Below, one piece after another: positions 1 to 9,043 of a DNA stretch of 64,000 nt; position 1 is the stretch's first letter; the number at the start of each line of letters is the position of its first letter. Location of the stretch: positions 7,792,326 to 7,856,325 of the forward strand of contig NC_020504.1 in NCBI RefSeq assembly GCF_000349325.1, read 5' to 3'. This DNA comes from Streptomyces davaonensis JCM 4913. GTDB lineage: Bacteria; Actinomycetota; Actinomycetes; Streptomycetales; Streptomycetaceae. The notes under the pieces are model-generated. The model saw only the letters and a list, made by a program, of their open reading frames with translations, did no database searches and had not been told where the DNA came from. Position numbers and translations under genes: made by a program.

Positions 1-750
1 GCCCTCGCGGCGGAAGCCGCCGAGCCGCTGCGGCTGGCCTCCGACGAGGCCACGGCCCTGCTGGTGGCGGCCCGCGCGGTGGCCACGCTGCCCGGACTGC
101 GCGAGGGCGACCGGCAGGCCCTGCTGCGGGCCACCGCCAAGGTGGAGACCGCGGCCGGCGAGGCGGCGGGCGCCAGCGCCCGGCTCTCGGTGACCTTTGA
201 GTCCGAGGGCGGCGTCTTCGCCGACGTCGACCGGGCGATCTCCGAGCGCCGCCGGCTGTGGATCCGCTACTACTCCCCGGCCCGCGACGAGGTCACCGAG
301 CGCGAGATCGACCCGATCCGCCTGGTCAGCGTGGGGCACACCTATGTCGAGGCATGGTGCCGCCGCTCCGAGGCGCGCCGCACCTTCCGGCTCGACCGGG
401 TCGCCGAGATCAAGATCCTCGACGAGCCCTCGGCGCCGCCCGAGGTCGAGCTGCGGGACCTCTCCGAGGGGCTGGTGCAGCCCGCCGCCGAGGACCCCGA
501 AGTGATCGTCGAGGTCGGTCCCGGCGGGCGCTGGGTCGCCGAGTACTACCCGCACGACAGTGCGGATGAGCTTCCCGACGGCGGGCTGCGTATCACTCTG
601 CGGACGCCCGACCCGGCGTCGCTGCGGCGCCTCGCGCTCCGGCTCGGCCCCGACGGCCGTATCGTCGCCCCGCCCGAGCTGGCCGACAGCGCCCGCCGGG
701 CGGCCCGGGAGGCCCTCGCGGCGTACGACGGCATCGAGGCGCAGGGCTGA
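1..750 (+). CDS. pafC: WYL-domain regulator PafC, 3' part
   Basis: The reading frame is open from the first base, so the N-terminal part (probably the winged helix) lies outside the window; 249 residues remain. The visible part has a WYL-type fold: a beta-rich block with LWIRYYSPARDE, then GHTYVEAWC and RTFRLDRVAEI, followed by a C-terminal extension. In actinobacteria PafB and PafC are paired WYL proteins beside the proteasome accessory genes and act as transcriptional activators of the DNA-damage response. The tat genes and HelY-type helicase downstream fit that conserved neighbourhood. It could be the PafB partner instead, but PafC is normally the one nearest tatA. Confidence 0.8.
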   Translation, partial: ALAAEAAEPLRLASDEATALLVAARAVATLPGLREGDRQALLRATAKVETAAGEAAGASARLSVTFESEGGVFADVDRAISERRRLWIRYYSPARDEVTEREIDPIRLVSVGHTYVEAWCRRSEARRTFRLDRVAEIKILDEPSAPPEVELRDLSEGLVQPAAEDPEVIVEVGPGGRWVAEYYPHDSADELPDGGLRITLRTPDPASLRRLALRLGPDGRIVAPPELADSARRAAREALAAYDGIEAQG

Positions 751-819
751 GCACGGTCGTGCTCCGGACACCGGCACACAGCGCCCGTAGGCGATCGACC
801 AATGAAAGGGAGCGGTGCT

Positions 820-1104
820 TTGAGTGAGTCGGTGATGTCGGGGGTCTCGGTGGCGTCCGCGTTCGCGGGGATGAGAAGTGTGTCCAGCGTGGTGTTCAGG
901 GCGGGCTGCCCGGACTGCCGGGGCCGGTTCGAACTCGCCGCGAGCGCCCTCAGGCTGGCCATCGGCGCCAGCAGCCGTACCACCTTCTACTCCTTCACCT
1001 GCCCCGACTGCGGTGTCCCGGTGCGCAAGCCGGCCGGGGAGCGGATCGTGGAGCTGCTCACCGGGGGCGGGGTCCGCACGCTGCGGCTGCACTCGACCGT
1101 CTAG
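820..1104 (+). CDS. Small zinc-ribbon-like protein of unknown function
   Basis: A 94-residue protein with two CxxC pairs (CPDC near residue 29 and CPDC near residue 60) about 30 residues apart, the spacing of a zinc ribbon. I do not recognise a named family. An ATG at 802 is in frame, but AAAGGGAG at 805-812 sits eight bases before an in-frame TTG at 820, which makes TTG the better start. It follows pafC by about 70 bases in the same direction. Zinc binding is inferred only from the cysteine spacing. Confidence 0.65.
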   Translation: MSESVMSGVSVASAFAGMRSVSSVVFRAGCPDCRGRFELAASALRLAIGASSRTTFYSFTCPDCGVPVRKPAGERIVELLTGGGVRTLRLHSTV

Positions 1105-1114
1105 GCTCGGCGTC

Positions 1115-1309
1115 ATGTTCTGGCCGATGTTCGCGGTTGCTGTGGGGTTCCTGGGTCTCGTCGTTCTCGGCGTGCTCGCGGTGCGGGTCTTCGTGGAGGC
1201 GCAGCGTCTCGGCTGGCAGGTCTCGGAGTCCGCGCGGCGCATCAGCAGGGCGGCGGAGGACCTGGAGCGGGCGGCCGTGAGCACGGCGCGGACCGTGGAC
1301 TCGCTGTGA
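1115..1309 (+). CDS. Small single-pass membrane protein
   Basis: A 64-residue protein. Residues 2-24 form one hydrophobic segment (MFWPMFAVAVGFLGLVVLGV), followed by a charged amphipathic helix rich in Ala, Arg and Glu. No family recognised; function unknown. A TAGGCT -10-like element at 1102-1107, seven bases before the ATG, and no Shine-Dalgarno sequence suggest a leaderless transcript. It lies between pafC and tatA in the same direction. Confidence 0.6.
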   Translation: MFWPMFAVAVGFLGLVVLGVLAVRVFVEAQRLGWQVSESARRISRAAEDLERAAVSTARTVDSL

Positions 1310-1511
1310 GTCCGGCTGAGAACCAGGTGTGAGTCCTGCGCCGCAAGCGCTTTGGGGCACTTCGCCCTGTCACCCAGGTGCCAGTGCCAGGTACGCTGCT
1401 GGTCGCGGCCCGAGAACGAGGCCCGGACCGCGGACCGGGAGTATGCACGGGGATTGCCGGACGTTTACCCCTGAGCGTTACGATCGCTGTCAGCACGGTC
1501 GTTCGGACATT

Positions 1512-1529
1512 TGTCCGACCGGTCGGACA
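1512..1529. promoter_or_regulatory. 18-bp perfect palindrome upstream of tatA
   Basis: TGTCCGACCGGTCGGACA is perfectly self-complementary. The same half-site, TCGGACA, also occurs at 1503-1509, forming a second inverted pair with 1512-1518 across two T bases. The cluster ends 39 bases before the tatA start, where a repressor or activator would act. The factor is unknown. Confidence 0.5.
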
Positions 1530-1568
1530 GGCACACACCCGCCCGCCTCGGTGAGAAGGTAAAGACTT

Positions 1569-1850
1569 ATGGGACGGCTCGGACCTACCGAGATCATTCT
1601 GATCCTCGTCGTCATCATCCTGCTGTTCGGTGCGAAGAAGCTTCCGGACATGGCTCGTTCGCTCGGCAAGTCCGCGCGCATCCTCAAGAGCGAGGCCAAG
1701 GCGATGAAGGAGGAGGACAAGTCCTCCGCGCCGGCCGACCCGCCGCACCAGGCCGACGAGCAGCCCGCGCAGCGCATCATCCAGGCCGCCCCCGGCGACG
1801 TGACCAGCTCGCGCCCGGTCACCGAGCCGACGGACACGACCAAGCGCTGA
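1569..1850 (+). CDS. tatA: Sec-independent protein translocase subunit TatA
   Basis: TatA polymerises in the membrane to form the passage for folded twin-arginine substrates. The 93-residue protein shows the standard layout: a short N-terminus ([15 protein letters not shown]), one transmembrane helix at residues 7-21, the [16 protein letters not shown] hinge and amphipathic helix, then a charged tail. GTGAGAAGG at 1551-1559 supplies the ribosome-binding site. tatC follows after 47 bases. Likely Tat cargo in this window is the GHL10 protein at 46.9 kb and possibly the FMN-binding protein near 63 kb. Confidence 0.95.
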   Translation: MGRLGPTEIILILVVIILLFGAKKLPDMARSLGKSARILKSEAKAMKEEDKSSAPADPPHQADEQPAQRIIQAAPGDVTSSRPVTEPTDTTKR

Positions 1851-1897
1851 CGCAGGGCCGGTGATGACCGGCCCGCCGCACGAGATGGGAACGTGGG

Positions 1898-2845
1898 TTG
1901 CTGAAGCCTGCCCGCAACAAGGAGAAGGATCCCGAGGGGCGGATGCCCCTCGCGGAACACCTTCGTGAGCTCCGCAACCGGCTCGCGAAGGCGCTGCTGG
2001 CCATCGTCGTCGTGACGATCGTCGCCGCCTTCTTCTACATGGACATCATCAGCTTCTTCACGGAGCCGATCCTGAAGTCGGTCGGCTGCAAGGAGAGCTT
2101 CGAGCAACTGGCGAACACCTCCACCGAGAAGACCTGTGCGCAGATCACGATCAACGGTCTGCTCACCCCCTTCACCCTCGCGCTGAAGGTGTCGCTGATG
2201 GCCGGCGTGGTCCTGGCCTCGCCGATCTGGCTCTACCAGCTCTGGGCCTTCGTCGCCCCGGGCCTGCACAGGCACGAGAAGAAGTACGCGTACGCGTTCG
2301 TCGCCACGGGCTTCCCGCTGTTCCTGATGGGCGCCTTCTTCGCGTACAAGGTGCTGCCCGCCACCGCGAAGGTGCTGATCGAGTTCACTCCGTTCGGCGT
2401 GGACAACCTGCTGCCGCTGGACGATCTGCTCGACCTCGTCACGCGCATGGTGATCGTCTTCGGTCTCTCCTTCGAGTTGCCGCTGCTGCTGGTCATGCTC
2501 AACTTCAGCGGCGCCATCACCGGCAAGCGGATGCTCGGCTGGTGGCGCGGAATGATCATGGGCATCACGGTGTTCGCGGCCGTCGCGACCCCGAGCACCG
2601 ACCCGCTGACCATGATGGCGCTCGCCGGACCGATCTGGGTGCTGTACTTCCTCGCGGTCGCCGTCTCGCTGGTCAACGACCGCCGCAGGCGCCTGCGTGA
2701 GGCGATGGGCCCCGCCGACGACGAGGCCTCCGACCTCGACCTCACCCCCGAGGACATCGGCGAGGTCGAGACCGTCTCCGCCAGCCGGGCCCTGCCCGAG
2801 CAGGCGTCCACGGACCGGGTCAACGGTTATGACGACGTGACCTGA
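1898..2845 (+). CDS. tatC: Sec-independent protein translocase subunit TatC
   Basis: TatC is the multi-spanning receptor for twin-arginine signal peptides. The 315-residue product has the family signature near the N-terminus (PLAEHLRELRNRL), six hydrophobic segments, the conserved FVAPGLHRHEKKYAYAF loop, and a charged C-terminal tail of about 50 residues typical of actinobacteria. The start is a TTG, the only start codon giving the expected MLKPARNKEKDPEG N-terminus; GATGGGA lies just upstream. It probably forms an operon with tatA. Confidence 0.95.
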   Translation: MLKPARNKEKDPEGRMPLAEHLRELRNRLAKALLAIVVVTIVAAFFYMDIISFFTEPILKSVGCKESFEQLANTSTEKTCAQITINGLLTPFTLALKVSLMAGVVLASPIWLYQLWAFVAPGLHRHEKKYAYAFVATGFPLFLMGAFFAYKVLPATAKVLIEFTPFGVDNLLPLDDLLDLVTRMVIVFGLSFELPLLLVMLNFSGAITGKRMLGWWRGMIMGITVFAAVATPSTDPLTMMALAGPIWVLYFLAVAVSLVNDRRRRLREAMGPADDEASDLDLTPEDIGEVETVSASRALPEQASTDRVNGYDDVT

Positions 2846-2876
2846 AGATCGGGAAGCAGCTCATAGGGTCTGATCC

Positions 2877-3767
2877 GTGAGCAGCGAGATCACTCTCTTC
2901 GTCAACCCCACCGCGGGCCGCGGCCGGGGCGCCGGTGCGGCGCAGCCGGCCGCTTCCGCTTTGCGGGCGGCCGGGTTCACCGTGCGGACGGTCATCGGCG
3001 AGGACTCCGCGGACGCCCTCGTACGCGCGCGTGCCGCCGTCGCGGACGGCACCGGGGCGCTGGTGGCCGTCGGCGGTGACGGCATGGCGAACCTCGCGCT
3101 CCAGGCCGTCGCCGGCACCCGCACCCCGCTCGGCCTGGTCGCCGTCGGCACCGGCAACGACTTCGCCCGTGCGCTCGGCCTGCCCGTGCGGGACCCGGCC
3201 GCCGCGGGCCGGGTGATCGCCGAGGGGCTCAAGGGCGCCCGGCTGCGCGACGTCGACCTCGGACAGGTCGGCGACCGCTTCTTCGGCACGGTCCTCGCCT
3301 CCGGCTTCGACTCCCGGGTCAACGACCGCGGCAACCGGATGCGATGGCCCACCGGCCGCCTCAAGTACGACCTGGCGATGCTCGCCGAGCTGGCCGCCTT
3401 CAAGCCCTTCCCGTACCGGATCACGCTCGACGACGGGGAGGCCCGCGAGATCGAGGCCACGCTGGTCGCCGTCGGCAACGGGTCCTCGTACGGCGGCGGG
3501 ATGCGGATCTGTCCCGGCGCCGATCTCAGAGACGGGCTGTTCGACATCACGATCGTCGGGGACTGCTCCCGGGCCACCCTGCTGAGGGTCTTCCCGAGCG
3601 TCTACCGGGGCGGGCACGTCGGCCATCCCAAGGTCACCGTGGTCCGGGCCGCGCGGATCGAGATCACCGCCGAGCACATCACCGGCTACGCCGACGGGGA
3701 GCCGCTCGGCCCGCTGCCGCTGACGGCACGCTGCGTGCCCGGAGCGGTACGCGTCGTAGGGCCCTGA
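2877..3767 (+). CDS. Diacylglycerol kinase family lipid kinase (YegS/DgkB-like)
   Basis: Members phosphorylate diacylglycerol or related lipids at the cytoplasmic membrane face. The 296-residue protein contains the nucleotide-binding motifs VNPTAGRGRGAG (residues 10-21), GGDGMANLALQ (about 66) and GTGNDFARALG (about 90), and ends in the all-beta lid domain. The GTG start has a TAGGGT -10 box at 2864-2869, seven bases upstream, and no ribosome-binding site, so it is probably leaderless and transcribed independently of tatC. The precise lipid substrate cannot be told from sequence. Confidence 0.88.
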   Translation: MSSEITLFVNPTAGRGRGAGAAQPAASALRAAGFTVRTVIGEDSADALVRARAAVADGTGALVAVGGDGMANLALQAVAGTRTPLGLVAVGTGNDFARALGLPVRDPAAAGRVIAEGLKGARLRDVDLGQVGDRFFGTVLASGFDSRVNDRGNRMRWPTGRLKYDLAMLAELAAFKPFPYRITLDDGEAREIEATLVAVGNGSSYGGGMRICPGADLRDGLFDITIVGDCSRATLLRVFPSVYRGGHVGHPKVTVVRAARIEITAEHITGYADGEPLGPLPLTARCVPGAVRVVGP

Positions 3768-3852
3768 GCTGCGGGGATCCAGGGTTTACGGGACCTGGAT
3801 CCGGATAATGATCGTCCTGTTGTCAGTGGGGCCCGGTACGCTCGAAAGCACG

Positions 3853-6663
3853 ATGACAGAGGACCTCTCACCGGCCGAGCGGTATGCGGCTGCCCGGGTG
3901 CGGGCTGCCGAGCAGGCCACCGCGCTCGCCTCCTTCCGCGAGATGTACGACTTCGGCCTCGACCCCTTCCAGATCGAGGCCTGCCAGGCGCTCGAAGCGG
4001 GGAAGGGCGTGCTGGTGGCCGCCCCCACCGGCTCCGGCAAGACGATCGTGGGCGAGTTCGCCGTCCACCTCGCCCTCCAGCAGGGCAAGAAGTGCTTCTA
4101 CACGACACCCATCAAGGCGCTGTCCAACCAGAAGTACTCCGACCTGTGCCGCCGTTACGGCAACGACAAGGTCGGCCTGCTGACCGGCGACAACAGCGTC
4201 AACTCCGATGCCCCGGTGGTCGTGATGACCACCGAGGTGCTGCGGAACATGCTGTACGCGGGCTCGCAGACCCTCATCGGCCTGGGCTATGTGGTCATGG
4301 ACGAGGTGCACTACCTCTCCGACCGGTTCCGCGGCGCCGTATGGGAAGAGGTGATCATCCACCTCCCCGAGTCGGTGACCCTGGTGTCGCTGTCGGCCAC
4401 CGTGTCCAACGCCGAGGAGTTCGGCGACTGGCTCGACACCGTCCGCGGGGACACCGAGGTGATCGTCTCCGAGCACCGGCCCGTGCCGCTGTTCCAGCAC
4501 GTGCTCGCCGGACGACGGATGTACGACCTGTTCGAGGAGGGCGAGGGCAGCAAGAAGGCCGTCAACCCCGACCTGACGCGGCTGGCCCGCATGGAGGCTC
4601 AACGGCCCTCGTACCAGGACCGCAGACGCGGGCGCGCGATGCGCGAGGCCGATCGTGAGCGGGAGCGCAGACAGCGCTCCCGCGTGTGGACGCCGGGTCG
4701 GCCCGAGGTCATCGAGCGGCTCGACGCCGAGGGCCTGCTGCCCGCCATCACCTTCATCTTCAGCCGCGCCGCCTGCGAGGCCGCCGTACAGCAGTGTCTG
4801 TACGCCGGACTCCGGCTCAACGACGAGGAGGCGCGGCACAAGGTGCGCGCCTTGGTCGAGGAGCGCACGGCGTCCATTCCCACCGAGGATCTGCACGTCC
4901 TCGGGTACTACGAGTGGCTGGAGGGCCTGGAGCGCGGGATCGCCGCCCATCACGCGGGCATGCTGCCGACGTTCAAGGAGGTCGTCGAGGAGCTGTTCGT
5001 GCGCGGTCTGGTCAAGGCCGTGTTCGCCACCGAGACCCTCGCGCTCGGCATCAACATGCCCGCCCGCTCGGTGGTGTTGGAGAAGCTCGTCAAGTGGAAC
5101 GGCGAGCAGCACGCCGACATCACCCCGGGCGAGTACACCCAGCTCACCGGCCGCGCGGGCCGTCGAGGCATCGACGTCGAGGGCCATGCCGTCGTGCTCT
5201 GGCAGCGCGGGATGAGCCCCGAGCACCTCGCGGGGCTCGCGGGCACGCGTACGTATCCGCTGCGCTCCAGCTTCAAGCCGTCGTACAACATGGCCGTCAA
5301 CCTCGTCGAGCAGTTCGGGCGGCATCGCTCGCGTGAGCTGCTGGAGACGTCGTTCGCGCAGTTCCAGGCCGACAAGTCGGTCGTCGGGATCTCCCGGCAG
5401 GTGCAGCGCAACGAGGAGGGGCTCGAAGGCTACAAGGAGTCGATGACCTGCCACCTCGGCGACTTCGACGAGTATGCGCGGCTGCGGCGGGAGTTGAAGG
5501 ACCGGGAGACCGAGCTGGCCCGGCAGGGCGCCGCCCAGCGGCGGGCCGAGGCCGCGGTCGCGCTGGAGAAGCTCAAGCCCGGCGATGTCATCCATGTGCC
5601 GACCGGGAAGTACGCCGGTCTCGCGCTGGTGCTGGACCCGGGGCTGCCCGCCGGGCGGTCCAACGGCCACCGCGGCTTCGACCACCACGACGGGCCGCGG
5701 CCCTTGGTGCTCACCGCCGAGCGGCAGGTCAAGCGGCTCGCCTCGATGGACTTCCCGGTGCCGGTCGAGGCACTGGAGCGGATGCGGATCCCCAAGTCCT
5801 TCAACCCGCGCTCCCCGCAGTCCCGTCGGGACCTCGCCTCCGCGCTGCGCACCAAGGCGGGGCACATTCCGCCGGAGCGGGCCCGCAAGAAGCGGTCGCA
5901 GGCCGCCGACGACCGGGAGATCGCCCGGCTGCGCACCGCGATCCGCGCGCACCCCTGCCACGGGTGCAACGACCGTGAGGACCACGCCCGTTGGGCCGAG
6001 CGGTATCACCGGCTGCTGCGGGACACCTCGCAGCTGGAGCGGCGGATCGAGGGCCGCACCAACACCATCGCGCGCACCTTCGACCGGATCGTGGCGCTGC
6101 TGACCGAGCTGGACTATCTGCGCGCCGACGAGGTCACCGAGCACGGCAAGCGGCTCGCGCGGCTGTACGGCGAGCTGGATCTGCTGGCCAGTGAATGTCT
6201 GCGGGCGGGTGTCTGGGAGGGCCTGGCTCCCGCGGAACTCGCCGCGTGTGTCTCCGCGTTGGTGTACGAGGCGCGGGTCGGGGACGACGCGATGGCGCCG
6301 AAGCTGCCGTCCGGGAAGGCCAAGGCCGCGCTGGGGGAGATGGTCCGGATCTGGGGACGTCTTGACGCCCTTGAGGAGGACTTCCGGATCAACCAGACCG
6401 AAGGGGTCGGGCAGCGGGAGCCCGATCTGGGCTTCGCCTGGGCCGCGTACATGTGGGCCAGTGGCAAGGGCCTTGACGAGGTGCTGCGGGAGGCGGAGAT
6501 GCCGGCCGGGGACTTCGTGCGCTGGTGCAAGCAGGTGATCGATGTGCTGGGGCAGATCTCGGCGGCGGCTCCGTCCCGGGAGGGCTCGTCCGTGGCGAAG
6601 GCCGCGCGCAAGGCGGTCGACCAGTTGCTGCGAGGAGTGGTCGCCTACTCGTCGGTGGGCTGA
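3853..6663 (+). CDS. helY: HelY-type superfamily 2 DEAD/DEAH-box helicase
   Basis: A 936-residue RNA helicase related to Ski2/Mtr4, found next to tatC in actinobacteria. Motifs: Walker A APTGSGKT (residues 57-64), DEVH near residue 150 (MDEVHYLSDRFRG), SLSAT, the motif VI region QLTGRAGRRGID, and a long C-terminal region with the DSHCT-like helical domain. An upstream in-frame ATG at 3808 would add 15 residues not seen in the family, so the ATG at 3853 is used; TACGCT at 3838-3843 may be its -10. Probable function is RNA unwinding in turnover or ribosome maturation. The gene ends just before a strong terminator. Confidence 0.88.
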   Translation: MTEDLSPAERYAAARVRAAEQATALASFREMYDFGLDPFQIEACQALEAGKGVLVAAPTGSGKTIVGEFAVHLALQQGKKCFYTTPIKALSNQKYSDLCRRYGNDKVGLLTGDNSVNSDAPVVVMTTEVLRNMLYAGSQTLIGLGYVVMDEVHYLSDRFRGAVWEEVIIHLPESVTLVSLSATVSNAEEFGDWLDTVRGDTEVIVSEHRPVPLFQHVLAGRRMYDLFEEGEGSKKAVNPDLTRLARMEAQRPSYQDRRRGRAMREADRERERRQRSRVWTPGRPEVIERLDAEGLLPAITFIFSRAACEAAVQQCLYAGLRLNDEEARHKVRALVEERTASIPTEDLHVLGYYEWLEGLERGIAAHHAGMLPTFKEVVEELFVRGLVKAVFATETLALGINMPARSVVLEKLVKWNGEQHADITPGEYTQLTGRAGRRGIDVEGHAVVLWQRGMSPEHLAGLAGTRTYPLRSSFKPSYNMAVNLVEQFGRHRSRELLETSFAQFQADKSVVGISRQVQRNEEGLEGYKESMTCHLGDFDEYARLRRELKDRETELARQGAAQRRAEAAVALEKLKPGDVIHVPTGKYAGLALVLDPGLPAGRSNGHRGFDHHDGPRPLVLTAERQVKRLASMDFPVPVEALERMRIPKSFNPRSPQSRRDLASALRTKAGHIPPERARKKRSQAADDREIARLRTAIRAHPCHGCNDREDHARWAERYHRLLRDTSQLERRIEGRTNTIARTFDRIVALLTELDYLRADEVTEHGKRLARLYGELDLLASECLRAGVWEGLAPAELAACVSALVYEARVGDDAMAPKLPSGKAKAALGEMVRIWGRLDALEEDFRINQTEGVGQREPDLGFAWAAYMWASGKGLDEVLREAEMPAGDFVRWCKQVIDVLGQISAAAPSREGSSVAKAARKAVDQLLRGVVAYSSVG

Positions 6664-6685
6664 TTCGCCGACCGTGCCGATGGCG

Positions 6686-6737
6686 GGCGCGGGGTGGTGC
6701 GCGGTGGTTCGCGCACGGCCCCGCGCCTTCTTTTTTC
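6686..6737 (+). terminator. Strong intrinsic terminator after the helicase
   Basis: Outer arms GGCGCGGGG (6686-6694) and CCCCGCGCC (6719-6727) enclose a second stem, GTGCGCG/CGCGCAC, with a six-base loop. The run TTCTTTTTTC at 6728-6737 follows. It separates the tat/helicase block from the rar operon. Confidence 0.85.
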
Positions 6738-7025
6738 ACTCATCACGGTGAGTTGCCTCGCACCGGCGTCCACTGTGACGCACTGTGTGCGATTGATCTC
6801 CCTACGTACAAATGGAGTTGAGGGTACTCCTGCCGCAGGGGTGATTTCAGGTGCTTGCTGAATATGACACGGCGATGATCCGCTCGGACTAAGCTCGCCC
6901 GCGGCGCACCGAGTTGAGGCGTATTCGTGCGCTTGTTCCAAAACCTCCCGTAGATCCAGAACATTCCTTGACGTACCCCCCTTGCATGTCCCCCTACTCC
7001 CAGCCGATTCCTTCAGAGGGCCCAC
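6738..7025 (+). promoter_or_regulatory. Leader and promoter region of the rar operon
   Basis: A 288-bp non-coding stretch, less GC-rich than its surroundings. Possible -10 elements include TAAGCT at 6890-6895, with TGACAC at 6865-6870 as a weakly placed -35 (19-bp spacer). If that promoter is used, the rarA leader is about 125 bases long. I see no hairpin-T-run attenuator or known riboswitch. CAGAGGG at 7014-7020 is a weak ribosome-binding site for rarA. Confidence 0.35.
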
Positions 7026-8639
7026 ATGGTGAGTGTTCAACCCCCTCCCGCCTCCCAGCCCCGACGCCGTGAACTGCCGTACGCGCGCGTGCTGTTGCCG
7101 CCCGCCATACTGATGGCCGCGGCGACCGGAGCCGCCACCGCCCTGGTGACGGGGCCGGCCCGGGCGGCCGTCGGCTGGTGCGGCGCCGTCGCCACGGTCC
7201 TGGTGATCGCGACCGCCGCCCAGGTCGTGCGCCGCGGCCGCGCCCTGCGCAGCGCGCGTGAGGAGCACGCCCGTAACACCGCGTATCTGGAGCGGCGCGT
7301 CGCCGCCCATCAGCACGAGATGGACCGGCTCGCCCGGGAGATCGTGCCCGTCGCGATCGATTACATGCACCGCGGCAATTCGCCCGCTGAGGTGATTCGC
7401 CATCTCGGTGAGCTCGACCCGTCGTATCGCGAACTCTCCACGCCCGAGCTGTGGCTGGTGGAGCGGGTGCTGCACATCATCGACGAGGAGGAGGCGCTGC
7501 GGGACTCCGCCCAGCGCTCCTTCGTCAACATCGCCCGCCGCGTCCAGGCGATCGTGCACCAGCAGAACAAGGAACTCCTCGAGATGGAGGAGGACCACGG
7601 CCGCAACCCCGAGGTCTTCGACGACCTGCTGCGCATCGACCACGGCACCGCGCTGATCGGCCGGCTCGCCGACTCCATCTCCGTCCTTGGTGGCGGCCGC
7701 CCCGGCCGCCAGTGGCCCGAGCCCGTCGCGCTCTACAGCGTGCTGCGCGGCGCCATGTCGCGCATCCTGGAGTACCGGCGGATCTCGCTGGACAACATCG
7801 CCAAGGTCAACATCCGCGGTATCTCGGTCGAGCCGGTCATCCACGCCGCCGCCGAACTCCTCGACAACGCCACCCGCTACTCGCCGCCGCAGACCAAGGT
7901 GCACGTCACCGCCACCGAGGTGCAGACCGGCGTCGCCATCGAGATCGAGGACGCCGGGGTCAGCCTCAGCGAGGAGGCCCGCGCCAAGGTCGAGGGCATG
8001 CTGGAGGCCGCCAAGGCCGGCGTCGACCTCCAGGAGCTCGGCGACACCCCCCGCCTCGGCCTCGCCGTCGTGGGCCGCCTGTGCACCGCCTTCGACATGC
8101 AGGTCAGCCTGCGCAGTTCGGCGTACGGCGGCGTCCGCGCCGTGCTCATCGTGCCGCGCGAGATGATCACCAGCGATCCCGCGCCCGGCTACGCCCACGG
8201 CATCGGCGCCGCCGCCGCCCCGCTGCCGGAACTCGGTGCCCTCGAAGGACCCAAGCGCAAGCCCAAGACGCGCCGCCCCACCAATCCGCGCATCCCGGAA
8301 GGGCTCTCCCTGGAGGACGACGTCCCGGTCGTCACCGAGTGGACCCCCAACGGCCTGCCGCAGCGCCGCAGCCGGGTCAAGACCCCGCTCAGCGAGCGGA
8401 TCGCCCAGCAGGCCAAGGCCGAGCGCGAGGACCAGGAACGCGTCGCCCGCGGCGAGAAGCCCCTGTGGGGCACCATCAAGCCCGACCCCGCACCCGAGCC
8501 CGAGGACGACACCCCGCCCGGCCTGTGGGTGGAGGCCTTCTGGGAGGGCCTCAAGCGCGACCCCGATCCCAGTGCAGTCCGCCAGCCGACCAACGAACCG
8601 GCCCACGCCCCGGCCGATGACGAGGGGGACCTCAAGTGA
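7026..8639 (+). CDS. rarA: Conservon sensor-like histidine kinase RarA/CvnA9
   Basis: First gene of a conservon, the five-gene set (kinase-like, roadblock, DUF742, small GTPase, P450) unique to actinomycetes. It is thought to work like a eukaryotic G-protein switch at the membrane in control of aerial growth and antibiotic production. The 537-residue product has two hydrophobic segments at residues 18-67, a helical region, and a HATPase_c domain with the N box AAELLDNATRYSPP near residue 280 and a G-box-like region further on. The Pro/Arg-rich tail is disordered. No response regulator is adjacent. ATG at 7026 is used; GTG at 7029 is possible. Confidence 0.85.
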   Translation: MVSVQPPPASQPRRRELPYARVLLPPAILMAAATGAATALVTGPARAAVGWCGAVATVLVIATAAQVVRRGRALRSAREEHARNTAYLERRVAAHQHEMDRLAREIVPVAIDYMHRGNSPAEVIRHLGELDPSYRELSTPELWLVERVLHIIDEEEALRDSAQRSFVNIARRVQAIVHQQNKELLEMEEDHGRNPEVFDDLLRIDHGTALIGRLADSISVLGGGRPGRQWPEPVALYSVLRGAMSRILEYRRISLDNIAKVNIRGISVEPVIHAAAELLDNATRYSPPQTKVHVTATEVQTGVAIEIEDAGVSLSEEARAKVEGMLEAAKAGVDLQELGDTPRLGLAVVGRLCTAFDMQVSLRSSAYGGVRAVLIVPREMITSDPAPGYAHGIGAAAAPLPELGALEGPKRKPKTRRPTNPRIPEGLSLEDDVPVVTEWTPNGLPQRRSRVKTPLSERIAQQAKAEREDQERVARGEKPLWGTIKPDPAPEPEDDTPPGLWVEAFWEGLKRDPDPSAVRQPTNEPAHAPADDEGDLK

Positions 8640-9043
8640 TCCAGCAGCGAGCCAACTTCGACTGGATGCTCAAGGATCTTGCCGACGGCGTACCCGGCAT
8701 CGAGATGATCGTCGTGCTCTCCGCCGACGGTCTGCGCATCGCCCGGCACGGCGGCGACCCCGACGCCGCCGACCGGGTCGCCGCGGCCTGCGCGGGCCTC
8801 CAGAGCCTCGCAGGCGCCGTCGCGCACGAGATCCCGGACAGCGACGGCAAGATGAAGCTGGTCATCATCGAGATCAACCGCGGCTACTTCTATCTGATGG
8901 CCGCGGGGCCCAACGCCTATCTCGCGGTCCTCTCCGACACGTTCGCCGAGCCCGGACTCATGAGCAACCGGATGCGTGACCTGGTCGACCGGATCGGACC
9001 GCACCTGACCAGCCCGCCCCGGCGCAACGGGCAGACCGTATGA
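8636..9043 (+). CDS. rarB: Roadblock/LC7 protein RarB/CvnB9
   Basis: A 135-residue roadblock/LC7 protein. This family regulates small GTPases, and in conservons CvnB is thought to modulate the CvnD GTPase. The fold is seen in LADGVPGIEMIVVLSADGLRIARHGG at the N-terminus, with MKLVIIEINRGYFYLMAAGPNAYLAVL in the middle. The GTG start overlaps the rarA stop (GTGA), indicating translational coupling. Confidence 0.9.
   Translation: MIQQRANFDWMLKDLADGVPGIEMIVVLSADGLRIARHGGDPDAADRVAAACAGLQSLAGAVAHEIPDSDGKMKLVIIEINRGYFYLMAAGPNAYLAVLSDTFAEPGLMSNRMRDLVDRIGPHLTSPPRRNGQTV

Noticed and set aside
3868..6144. 758-codon frame antisense to the helicase
   Set aside because: Composition-driven shadow with low-complexity translation; the helicase frame carries all motifs.
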